From contig NZ_FZNP01000004.1 in assembly GCF_900188105.1 (NCBI RefSeq), forward strand, positions 539,828 through 603,827: DNA of 64,000 bases. Direction: 5' to 3'. Positions 16,040-22,744 of the stretch are shown one piece after another. The stretch comes from Actinomadura mexicana. Lineage in GTDB: Bacteria > Actinomycetota > Actinomycetes > Streptosporangiales > Streptosporangiaceae. Every line of letters starts with the position of its first letter. Positions within the stretch are counted from its first letter, which is position 1. Made by a program: the position numbers and the translations under genes. Below the pieces are notes generated by a model that worked only from the letters and a program-made list of their open reading frames with translations, made no database searches and was not told where the DNA came from.

Positions 16040-16912
16040 GTGAACGGCTGGGCCCTCTCGCTCGTGCTCGTCGCCGCCGTCGTGCACGCGTTCTGGAACT
16101 TCTCCGCGAAACGGGTCGGCGACGGAGGAGCGCCCTTCGTCTTCCTCTACTACACCGTTTCGGCCATTGTGTTCGCCCCCGCGGCGGCGGTCTTCCTGAT
16201 GCTGGACCCCCAGCGTCCGCAGTGGACATGGCTGCTCGCCGCGCTGGTGACCGCCGCCCTGCACGTGGCGTACGGAATCGTGCTGCAGCGCGGGTACGCC
16301 GTCGGCGACCTGTCGGTCGTCTATCCCCTGGCCAGGGGTACCGGGCCGCTGCTGTCGGTGCTGGTGGCGGTCCTCTTCCTCGGCGAGGACCCCGGCCTGC
16401 CGGGGCTGGTCGGCGCTCTCCTGGTGATCGCCGGCGTCCTGGTCGTCAGCGGCGGCGCACCGGCGGAGGGCGGCGCGCCGCCCGCGCGGCGCCGCGCGGG
16501 CGTCTTCTACGGCGTGCTGACCGGGGTCATGATCGCGGGCTACACGCTGTGGGACGCGCATTCGGTGACGGAACTGGCGATCCCGCCGATGGTCTACTTC
16601 GGCTCCGGCGCGCTCGCCCAGAGCCTGCTCCTCGCTCCGCAGGCGTTGCGGGAGCGGGCGCGGGTCGCCCGGCTGTGGCGCGAGCACCGGCGCGAAGTGC
16701 TCACCATCGGCCTGCTGTCGCCGGTGGCATACCTGCTCGTGCTCTTCGCGCTCCGGATCGCGCCGGTCAGCCTGGTCGCCCCCGCCCGCGAGCTGAGCAT
16801 CGTGCTCGGCGGACTGGCCGCGTGGCGGGTGCTCGGCGAGACGAACGCCGTCCGCCGCCTGGCGGGCTCGGTCGTGGTGCTGGCCGGGATCGCCGCCATC
16901 GCGATGGCCTGA
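16040..16912 (+). CDS. EamA-type DMT family transporter
   Basis: A 290-residue integral membrane protein with about ten hydrophobic segments in two EamA repeats. The first half starts WALSLVLVAAVVHAFWNFSAKRV and contains YAVGDLSVVYPLARGTGPL; the second half contains YTLWDAHSV and LRIAPVSLVAPARELSIVLGGL, the usual end-of-repeat signature. Members export amino acids, nucleosides or drugs; the substrate here is not predictable. GTG 16040 was chosen because GGGGGAGG lies at 16025-16032; an ATG at 16010 would add ten residues without a ribosome site. It is divergent from the beta-helix gene. Confidence 0.87.
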   Translation: MNGWALSLVLVAAVVHAFWNFSAKRVGDGGAPFVFLYYTVSAIVFAPAAAVFLMLDPQRPQWTWLLAALVTAALHVAYGIVLQRGYAVGDLSVVYPLARGTGPLLSVLVAVLFLGEDPGLPGLVGALLVIAGVLVVSGGAPAEGGAPPARRRAGVFYGVLTGVMIAGYTLWDAHSVTELAIPPMVYFGSGALAQSLLLAPQALRERARVARLWREHRREVLTIGLLSPVAYLLVLFALRIAPVSLVAPARELSIVLGGLAAWRVLGETNAVRRLAGSVVVLAGIAAIAMA

Positions 16913-16934
16913 CTCCGGGCGGACCCGCCCGCGG

Positions 16935-17915
16935 TCAGAGGGCGATGGCGACTTTGCCCCGGGCGTGGCCGCGCTCGATGTAGCGGAGGGCCGCGGGGAG
17001 TTCGGCGAACGGGTAGGTCCGGTCGATGACGGGCGTGACCTGATCCCGCTCCATCAGCCCGGCCAGGAACCGCAGGTCCGCGGAGTTGGGTTTCCAGCCG
17101 ACGGAGTCGATGCGCTGGCTGACGAAGGGCGAGGCCAGAGCCCCGCGGACGATCTGCCCCGCGGGGCCGAGCAGCCCGCCGCGCGGCGAGGCGATGCCGC
17201 CCACGATCACCAGCGTGCCGCGGGACGTCAGGCAGCGCCGCAGTTCGGCGAGCGGCCGGTCGCCCACGATGTCCATGAGCAGGTCGTACCCTCCCTTCCG
17301 CGCCGTGAAGTCCTCGCGGGTGTAGTCCACGACGTGGTCCGCGCCCAGGGAGCGGACCAGTTCCAGGTTGCGGGTGCTGCACACGCCGGTGACCTCGGCA
17401 CCGAACGCCTTGGCGAGCTGGACGGCGAACGTCCCGATCCCGCCGGAGGCCCCGTTGACGAGGACCCGCTGCCCGGCGGAGATCCTCCCCGTGTCCCGCA
17501 GACCCTGCAGCGCGGTGTGCGCGGCCATCGACACCGACGCCGCCTGCTCGAAGGCGAGGCGGGCGGGCTTGACGGCCAGCCGGTCCTGCGGGACGGCGAC
17601 GGCCTCGGCGAACGAGCCCAGGCGGACCTCTCCGAAGACCTCGTCGCCGGGGCGGAGCCCGGTCACCGCGCCGCCCGTCCGCTCCACGACGCCCGCGAGG
17701 TCGGCGCCGAGGACGAGGCCCGGTCTCGGCCGCCGCAGGCCGCAGCTGAGCCGCACCAGCTTGGGGTCGGCCCGCATGTGACGCCAGTCGTAGGGGTTGA
17801 CGGACGCCGCCCGTACCCGGACGAGCACCTCGTCAGGAGCGATGTCGGGTTCGTCGACGTCCTTGAGGGCCAGCACGTCGGCCGGGCCGTAGCGGTCCCA
17901 GGTCCAGGCCTTCAT
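16935..17915 (-). CDS. NAD(P)-dependent zinc-free alcohol dehydrogenase / quinone oxidoreductase
   Basis: A 326-residue medium-chain dehydrogenase/reductase. The N-terminal GroES-like domain contains VLGADLAGVVERTG and GDEVFGEV; the Rossmann domain has VLVNGASGGIGTFAVQLAKAFGAEVTGVCS and the C-terminal end RYIERGHARGKVAIAL is typical of the quinone oxidoreductase subgroup. The zinc-ligand cysteines of classical alcohol dehydrogenases are absent. It probably reduces a quinone or enone using NADPH. Three evenly spaced copies of a TetR-like operator lie upstream (17960-18007) and the TetR gene follows on the same strand, so induction by an electrophile or aromatic ligand is likely. ATG 17915 is preceded by GGAGGGAAGG. 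Confidence 0.88.
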   Translation of the reverse strand: MKAWTWDRYGPADVLALKDVDEPDIAPDEVLVRVRAASVNPYDWRHMRADPKLVRLSCGLRRPRPGLVLGADLAGVVERTGGAVTGLRPGDEVFGEVRLGSFAEAVAVPQDRLAVKPARLAFEQAASVSMAAHTALQGLRDTGRISAGQRVLVNGASGGIGTFAVQLAKAFGAEVTGVCSTRNLELVRSLGADHVVDYTREDFTARKGGYDLLMDIVGDRPLAELRRCLTSRGTLVIVGGIASPRGGLLGPAGQIVRGALASPFVSQRIDSVGWKPNSADLRFLAGLMERDQVTPVIDRTYPFAELPAALRYIERGHARGKVAIAL

Positions 17916-17959
17916 GGCGGCCTTCCCTCCCGAGGGCGCGGGGGCCGCATCCGTCGTCG

Positions 17960-18007
17960 TACGCCGTAAGGTTCTCATACGCTGTAAGGTAATCGTACGC
18001 CGTAAGG
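17960..18007. promoter_or_regulatory. Triple TetR operator array, 18-bp period
   Basis: Three copies of TACGCYGTAAGG start at 17960, 17978 and 17996, exactly 18 bp apart, in the promoter region of the quinone oxidoreductase gene. Each contains TACnnnGTA, a common TetR-family half-site arrangement. A fourth copy, TACACGGTAAGG at 18831-18842, lies in front of the neighbouring TetR gene. Shared sites at both promoters point to autoregulation plus control of the oxidoreductase. Confidence 0.75.
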
Positions 18008-18091
18008 CAGTCAAGGCCCGGCGGGGCGGACTTCCGGTGAGGGGACTTCGGCGAGGGGACGTCCGGGGCGCTCGCGGGCGACCGGAAAGGG

Positions 18092-18802
18092 TCACGCACC
18101 GGCGGCGCGGCGCCGCTCCAGCCCTTCGAGGATCAGGTCGAGGGCGAACTCGAACTCGAACTGGTCGTCGCAGAAGCCCAGGGTGCCGTCCGGATCGTCG
18201 TGGACGGCGTCCGCCAGCATCCCGGCGAGATGGGGGAACCGGCCGGCCATCTGCTCCATCACGGCGGGATCGTCGGCGGCCTGAGCCTCGCCGGGCTGGA
18301 ACAGCTCCTGGGCGAACCCGAGGGCGCGGCTGCCGAGGACGTGCAGCGCGCGGTGGGCCAGGTCGAAGGAGAGGCCGCCCGCCCGGAGGAGGCCGACGAC
18401 CTGGTCGTAGTACGCGATGACGACCGGGTTCATGGTGCTGCGGGTGCCGAGGAGCTGCGGCGCCCAGCGGTGACGGAGCAGGACGTCCCGGGCTGCGAGG
18501 ATCCGCGCGCGCAGCGCCGCCCGCCAGTCCCGCTCGGGGGGCGGGGCCTCGGCCTGCTCCACCGCGGTCATGATCTCGTCGAGGACCACCTCCACCACCC
18601 CGTCGAGGACGGCCTCCTTGTTGGCGACGTGATGGTACAGCGACATCGCCTCGACCCCGACCTCCTGCGCGAGCCGGCGCATGGTGAGCGATTCGAGGCC
18701 GTCGCGGTCGGCGAGGCGCACGGCCGCCCGCAGCACCCGCCTGCGGCTCAGCGGGACGCGGGGCTGCTCGGTCAGCTCGTCGGCGCCGGACCGTGGACGC
18801 AT
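18092..18802 (-). CDS. TetR family transcriptional regulator
   Basis: A 236-residue repressor. The N-terminal helix-turn-helix reads LSRRRVLRAAVRLADRDGLESLTMRRLAQEVGVEAMSLYHHVANKEAVLDGV, close to the TetR/TetR_C subgroup; the C-terminal ligand domain (from about residue 90) is of the tetracycline-repressor type. ATG 18802 has GGGAGGGAGA just upstream and was preferred to a longer frame from 18835. A copy of the TACnCnGTAAGG site lies 29 bp upstream, and three more lie in front of the oxidoreductase gene that it faces, so it most likely represses both. The ligand is unknown. Confidence 0.88.
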   Translation of the reverse strand: MRPRSGADELTEQPRVPLSRRRVLRAAVRLADRDGLESLTMRRLAQEVGVEAMSLYHHVANKEAVLDGVVEVVLDEIMTAVEQAEAPPPERDWRAALRARILAARDVLLRHRWAPQLLGTRSTMNPVVIAYYDQVVGLLRAGGLSFDLAHRALHVLGSRALGFAQELFQPGEAQAADDPAVMEQMAGRFPHLAGMLADAVHDDPDGTLGFCDDQFEFEFALDLILEGLERRRAAGA

Positions 18803-18830
18803 GGATCTCCCTCCCGACGCACTCTGTCCG

Positions 18831-18842
18831 TACACGGTAAGG
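18831..18842. promoter_or_regulatory. TetR operator copy in its own promoter
   Basis: TACACGGTAAGG matches the array at 17960-18007 at ten of twelve positions and sits about 29 bp upstream of the TetR start, consistent with autoregulation. Confidence 0.6.
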
Positions 18843-18856
18843 CCGGCCCGGTACCG

Positions 18857-19987
18857 CTAGGGCCTCGGGTGAGGGGCTGGGCGGTCCGGCCGGTAGGGGG
18901 CGAGCGCGGGGGGCGGGCCGCCGGTGAGCTCCTGGGCGATCAGGGCGGCGAGGTGCGGGGCGAGGGTGATGCCGCTGTGGGCGACGGCGGTGTACAGGCC
19001 GGGGCGCTGGAAGCCGACGAGCGGGTATCCGTCCACCGGCAGGGGGCGGACGCACCGCCGTACTTCGGCGATGTCCGCGGTCAGGGTGGGGATGAGCGCA
19101 CGCGCGCGGGCGAGGAGCTCGCCGCCGACCGCCTGGACGAGCGCCGGGGAGGCCGACTCGTCGACTCCGGCGTCCAGGTCGTCGGCTTCCAGGACCAGTC
19201 CCCCGTCCTCCGCGGGCCGGGCGGACAGGCCGGGGGCATGGACGAGCCCGTTGAGGGTGCCCTGCGCCGTGGAGGTGGTGGCGACGAGGCACGGGGCGGC
19301 CGAGCCGGGCTCGGACGGGTCGACCAGCGGGAGGGCGACCCCGGCGGTGGCCAGGAGCGCGGGGCTGTGCCGCCCCGCCGCGCAGACCGTGAGATCGGCC
19401 TCCAGGTCGCGGCCGTCGTCGAGCCGTACCCCGGTCACGCGGTCGCCGTCGGTGGTGAGGCGGACCGCGCGGTGGCCCGTCACAAGGTCAGCGCCGGATT
19501 CGCGGGCGCGCCTGGCCAGGGCCCGCGCGGCGGGGCCTCCGAGCAGGTGGGCCTCGTCGGGGTAGTGCGCGATGAGCGCGTCCGGCGGAGCCTCGACGTG
19601 GGGTTCCAGCTCGTGGAGGCGGTCGGAAGTGATCAGGTCGGCGGCGTAGCCGAGGCCGGAGAGGCGGGCGACCCGGTCGGCCAGCCGCTCTTTCGCGTCA
19701 CCGGCGGTCGCCCACATGATGTTGCCCGACGGCCGGTACCAGGCCGGGTCGCCGAAGCCGGCCGCCAGGTCACGCCAGGTGGACATCGCCGCCGTCCGGA
19801 ACCGGTGGTAGGCCGGGTCCGCGGGGTCGTTGGCGTTGATCCAGGCGTAGCTCGTGCCGGACGTCCCGGCGCCGGGCCCCTCCCCCTCGACCACGGTGAG
19901 GCGCGCGGGGGCGCCGGACGACGGGCGGGTGAGCCGGTCCGCCAGCGCGGCCCCGATGATCCCTGCTCCCACGACCAGTAAGCGCAT
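18857..19987 (-). CDS. FAD-dependent amino acid oxidase / DAO family oxidoreductase
   Basis: A 376-residue flavoprotein. It opens with the FAD-binding motif MRLLVVGAGIIGAALADRL and has TSGTSYAWINANDP, a variant of the second conserved segment of glycine/D-amino-acid oxidases, then VCAAGRHSPALL and the C-terminal RPLPVDGYPLVGF with AHSGITLAPHLAALIA, which bind FAD. The enzyme should oxidise an amine or amino acid to the imine with O2 as acceptor. No signal peptide. It lies upstream of the TetR gene on the same strand, and the 91-bp gap to the divergent PopR-like gene must hold its promoter. Substrate unknown. Confidence 0.85.
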   Translation of the reverse strand: MRLLVVGAGIIGAALADRLTRPSSGAPARLTVVEGEGPGAGTSGTSYAWINANDPADPAYHRFRTAAMSTWRDLAAGFGDPAWYRPSGNIMWATAGDAKERLADRVARLSGLGYAADLITSDRLHELEPHVEAPPDALIAHYPDEAHLLGGPAARALARRARESGADLVTGHRAVRLTTDGDRVTGVRLDDGRDLEADLTVCAAGRHSPALLATAGVALPLVDPSEPGSAAPCLVATTSTAQGTLNGLVHAPGLSARPAEDGGLVLEADDLDAGVDESASPALVQAVGGELLARARALIPTLTADIAEVRRCVRPLPVDGYPLVGFQRPGLYTAVAHSGITLAPHLAALIAQELTGGPPPALAPYRPDRPAPHPRP

Positions 19988-20078
19988 GCCCCCAGGATGG
20001 CAGCCGCCCCACGGCTCCGCCGTTCTGCGGTGGGCGGAATTCCTGGGACCCGCGGCGCGGCCGATCTACGATGTGCGT

Positions 20079-20456
20079 ATGGCCGAGACCGCGCGAACGC
20101 TCACGCCTGCCGACGACATGCCCGCCGACGAGACGCCTCGCGGGCCGACCGCGGCGGGCCCGGCGGAGCCGCTGTGGCGCGACGCCCTCGGCCGGTGCCT
20201 GAGGCGCCTGCGCCTCGAACGCGGCGAGATACTGGTGGAGACCGCCCGCCGCGCCGGGGTCTCGCCGCAGTACCTCTCGGAGATCGAGCGCGGCGTCAAG
20301 GAGCCGTCGAGCGAGATGATCGCCGCCGTCGCCGGCGCCCTGGACGTGACGCTCGGCGACCTGACGCTCGCGATCGCGACGACCCTGCTGGCCGTGCCGT
20401 CCGGAGCGGCTCCGGCCGGCCCGACCTGCCAGGTGGCCTACGCCCTGGCCGCGTAG
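20079..20456 (+). CDS. XRE-family regulator of the ClgR/PopR type with C-terminal YALAA
   Basis: A 125-residue protein with one Cro/CI helix-turn-helix (about 40-95): ALGRCLRRLRLERGEILVETARRAGVSPQYLSEIERGVKEPSSE. This segment, especially YLSEIERGxKEpSSE, is characteristic of ClgR and its paralogue PopR, activators of actinobacterial clp genes. The chain ends VAYALAA, the same five residues as the end of the ssrA tag. ClgR and PopR are known to be ClpP substrates that depend on C-terminal alanines. The gene faces two clpP-like genes, with its stop 8 bp from theirs, matching the PopR/clpP3-clpP4 pairing known from Streptomyces. ATG 20079 fits the family start; an upstream ATG at 20071 is in another frame. 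Confidence 0.82.
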   Translation: MAETARTLTPADDMPADETPRGPTAAGPAEPLWRDALGRCLRRLRLERGEILVETARRAGVSPQYLSEIERGVKEPSSEMIAAVAGALDVTLGDLTLAIATTLLAVPSGAAPAGPTCQVAYALAA

Positions 20457-20464
20457 GCGGTCCG

Positions 20465-21067
20465 CTACGCGGACAGCGGCTGCCGCTCCTCGATCACGTG
20501 GTCGATGAGGCCGTAGTCCAGCGCCGTGTTCGCGGTGAACACGCGGTCGCGGTCGGTGTCGGCGCGCAGGGTCGCGACGTCCTGCCCGGTGTGCCGGGAC
20601 AGGATGCTCTCGATGTCGGCGCGCACCCGGACGACCTCGTCCGCCTGCAGGATGAGGTCCGGGATCGCTCCGCGGCTCTGCCCCATCGGCTGGTGCAGGA
20701 CGACGCGGGTGTGGGGAAGCGCAGCGCGCTTGCCGGGAGTGCCCGCGGCGAGGAGTACGGCGCCGACGGCGACCGCCTGCCCCACGCACGTCGTCGCCAC
20801 CTGCGGGCGGATGTAGCGCAGCGTGTCGTACACGGCGAGCATCGCGCTCGGGTCTCCCCCTTCGCAGTTGATGTACAGCTGGATGTCGCGCTCGGGGCTG
20901 TCGGACTCCAGGAACAGCAGCTGCGCGACGAGCGCGTTCGCGACCCCCGCGTCGATGGCGGTGCCGAGATAGATGATCCGCTCGGTCAGCAGGTGGGAGT
21001 AGACGTCCATGATGCGTTCGCCGCGGGGGTGCTGCGCGATGACGTTCGGGATCGTGTAGGTGCTCAT
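20465..21067 (-). CDS. ClpP-like protein lacking the catalytic serine
   Basis: A 200-residue member of the ClpP serine protease fold. The expected GQAASMGA motif reads CVGQAVAVGAVLL, so Ala100 replaces the nucleophile. The histidine (H125 in RVVLHQPMG) and the C-terminal LDYGLID are kept, and the SPGG loop has become CEGG. It is probably a non-proteolytic subunit that assembles with the active ClpP encoded just upstream, comparable to inactive ClpR subunits in cyanobacteria and plastids. The ATG at 21067 overlaps the stop of the first gene (ATGA), implying coupled translation in fixed ratio. Regulation by the convergent PopR-like activator is inferred from family precedent. Confidence 0.88.
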   Translation of the reverse strand: MSTYTIPNVIAQHPRGERIMDVYSHLLTERIIYLGTAIDAGVANALVAQLLFLESDSPERDIQLYINCEGGDPSAMLAVYDTLRYIRPQVATTCVGQAVAVGAVLLAAGTPGKRAALPHTRVVLHQPMGQSRGAIPDLILQADEVVRVRADIESILSRHTGQDVATLRADTDRDRVFTANTALDYGLIDHVIEERQPLSA

Positions 21068-21693
21068 CGTGCGGCTCCTCCGGACGGGGCGCCGAGCCCC
21101 ACGGGTCGGTGACGGTCGGGCATGACCTCGTCGAACGTGCTGACGATCGCGTCGACGAACCCGTAGTCGAGCGCTTCGCGCGCCGTGTACCAGCGGTCGT
21201 GCAGCGAGTCCTCGAAGATCTGCTCGATGGGCTGGCCGGTGTCCTCGGCGATGAGCCCGAGCACCGTGTCGCGTGTGTGGCGCAGGTCGTTGGCCTGCAG
21301 TTCGATGTCGACGGCGGCGCCCGCGATCCCGGCGGAGCCCTGGTGCATCAGCACGCGGGCGTGCGGCATGGCGCGGCGCTTGCCCCGGGTGCCGGACGAC
21401 AGCAGGAACTGGCCGGCGCTGTAGGCGATGCCGAGCACCAGCGTGGACACGTCGCACGGGATGAGCCGCATGACGTCGCGGATCGCCAGCATCGACGGCA
21501 CCGACCCGCCGGGGGAATGGATCCACAGCGCGATGTCGGTCGAGGAGTCCTCCCTCGCCAGGATCATCATCTGGGTCGCCAGCAGCGTGCCGTTGTCGTC
21601 GTCCAGCGGGCCGTCGAGGACGAGGACGCGCTGCTGGTAGAGCTCGCGCCGCACTCGTTCGTTGAACAACGGGATTGCCTGTTCCTCACTCAT
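21064..21693 (-). CDS. ClpP-type serine protease subunit (clpP3/P4 group)
   Basis: A 209-residue ClpP with an apparently complete triad: Ser92 in LGIAYSAGQFLLSSG, His117 in HARVLMHQG and the aspartate near YGFVDAIV; the substrate loop HSPGGSVPSM is also kept. Sequence around the serine departs from the usual GQAASMGA, which matches the accessory ClpP3/P4 class rather than the main ClpP1P2 pair; there is no tig or clpX nearby. It should form a mixed barrel with the serine-less partner and work with a Clp ATPase. Start ATG 21693 (MSEEQ) or GTG 21702 (VKGMSEEQ); neither has ideal spacing. A 30-bp inverted repeat lies about 42 bp upstream. Confidence 0.9.
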   Translation of the reverse strand: MSEEQAIPLFNERVRRELYQQRVLVLDGPLDDDNGTLLATQMMILAREDSSTDIALWIHSPGGSVPSMLAIRDVMRLIPCDVSTLVLGIAYSAGQFLLSSGTRGKRRAMPHARVLMHQGSAGIAGAAVDIELQANDLRHTRDTVLGLIAEDTGQPIEQIFEDSLHDRWYTAREALDYGFVDAIVSTFDEVMPDRHRPVGLGAPSGGAAR

Positions 21694-21735
21694 GCCCTTC
21701 ACTCTGCGCCCGCCCGCGCACCGCTCGCGGCCTGT

Positions 21736-21765
21736 GCTGCTCAGGGCGGATCCGCCCAGAGCAGC
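21736..21765. promoter_or_regulatory. 30-bp inverted repeat upstream of the clpP pair
   Basis: The core GGGCGGATCCGCCC (21744-21757) is a perfect 14-bp palindrome, extended by GCTGCTCA and AGAGCAGC arms with one mismatch. It lies 43 bp upstream of the clpP start. It may be the binding site of the PopR-like activator or a hairpin in the leader RNA. The symmetry is direct observation; the role is inference. Confidence 0.5.
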
Positions 21766-21907
21766 GCGGCCCGCCGGGGTCCGCGGGCTCGCGCCGCGTA
21801 TTTGCGCGCGTGTGGGCTTGTCGCCTGGTCAGCGCGGGTATCAGCGAGGTTCGACGCGAGGCCGGGACGGACGCCAGGGGGAAGCTGTGGGCGAGGAGAC
21901 CAGCGGC

Positions 21908-22291
21908 ATGGACGCCGAGACGGACGTCGAGCGGCGCGTCCAGCGCGTCGGCACCGGCGCGAGCGACCGGCCGGGGATGCTCGGGACCGAGGCCGGTCCG
22001 GGCGGGGACCGGGCCGACGCCGACGTCCGTGGGCGCGTCCGGCACCTCGGGACGGGCGGGCACGGCGCCGCCGGGGACCGCGCGCCGGAGTCGGTGAGCG
22101 AGCGCGCACACGCCGATGTGCAGCGGCGCATCCGGGGTGTGGGGACGGGCGCGAGCCAGGCCGCCGGGACGCTCGGGTCGGACCCGGCGCCCGACACCGG
22201 CGCCGCGCGCAGGGATGTCGAGCGGCGCGTCCGGCACCTCGGGACGGGCGCGAGCGGCACCGCCGGGGACGCGACGCACGGCGAGCGGTGA
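21908..22291 (+). CDS. Small protein with four DVxRRVRxLGTGAS repeats
   Basis: A 127-residue, charged, soluble protein that I do not recognise. It consists of four imperfect repeats beginning at residues 6, 39, 70 and 103 (period 31-33): DVERRVQRVGTGAS, DVRGRVRHLGTGG, DVQRRIRGVGTGAS, DVERRVRHLGTGAS, each followed by a G/A/D-rich linker. The repeats are conserved as protein while DNA wobbles at third positions, which argues that the frame is real. GAGGAG lies 9 nt before ATG 21908. No membrane segment or cysteine. It sits divergently from clpP. Each unit could be a short amphipathic helix plus a GTG turn; function unknown. Confidence 0.6.
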   Translation: MDAETDVERRVQRVGTGASDRPGMLGTEAGPGGDRADADVRGRVRHLGTGGHGAAGDRAPESVSERAHADVQRRIRGVGTGASQAAGTLGSDPAPDTGAARRDVERRVRHLGTGASGTAGDATHGER

Positions 22292-22436
22292 GCGTCAGGG
22301 CGCGGAGGCGTCCACGGGCGGGGTGCCGTGCGTGTGGAACGACTCGATGCTCTTCAGCCCCCACGCCTGGCCCTTGGCGCGTTCGGCCTCGGTCCAGGTG
22401 ATGGTCTTCCCGCCCGCGCGTGAATCCGCCGGCGGC

Positions 22437-22610
22437 TCAGGAGGGATCGGAGGCGGTGAGCGGGGAACGGGCGGCCGACGTGGGCGAGGTCGCCGCGGTG
22501 AAGGAGGCGTAACGGGCGGCGGTGTGGCACGGAAGCCCGCCGCCCTGGTCGCCGGTCGGGTCCTCGGGCGCGCGTGCCTGGTCGCGGTGCGGCTGGTCTG
22601 AAAGTGGCAT
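22437..22610 (-). CDS. Possible small hypothetical protein, 57 residues
   Basis: ATG 22610 is preceded by GGGAGA at a workable distance and opens a 57-codon frame rich in A, S, T, P and D (MPLSDQPHRDQ to LTASDPS). I recognise no family. It could be a true short gene or chance, because long frames are common at this GC content. It lies between the repeat-protein gene and the AraC-type regulator. Confidence 0.25.
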   Translation of the reverse strand: MPLSDQPHRDQARAPEDPTGDQGGGLPCHTAARYASFTAATSPTSAARSPLTASDPS

Positions 22611-22679
22611 GTCTCGTCTCCCGAGGCGACCGAAGCAATCGGTCCGCTCGCTACCGCCCCGACCTCGATCTAAACATTT

Positions 22680-22693
22680 CCCTGGTGCCAGGG
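22680..22693. promoter_or_regulatory. Inverted repeat CCCTGG-TG-CCAGGG
   Basis: Perfect 6-bp arms around TG, 52 bp downstream of the AraC-type regulator stop and upstream of the small minus-strand frame. It may be a terminator for the regulator gene or an operator. Confidence 0.3.
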
Positions 22694-22744
22694 GTGCCCG
22701 ATCGCCTGAATCAGCGGAGGTGAAGCGGCTGCCGCGCACCCGGC

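Larger units (their letters stand above)
22292..22744. other. Mostly non-coding gap with weak coding traces
   Basis: No confident gene lies here. On the minus strand an open stretch ending at 22295 reads GGKTITWTEAERAKGQAWG then GLKSIESFHTHGTPP, which looks like the end of a real protein, but it has no start codon and degrades upstream; it may be a remnant. A possible 57-codon frame is listed separately. CCCTGGTGCCAGGG at 22680-22693 is an inverted repeat. Confidence 0.4.

Noticed and set aside
20465..21693. Main housekeeping clpP1-clpP2 operon
   Set aside because: No tig or clpX adjacent, unusual serine motif in one gene and loss of the serine in the other; fits the accessory clpP3-clpP4 type.
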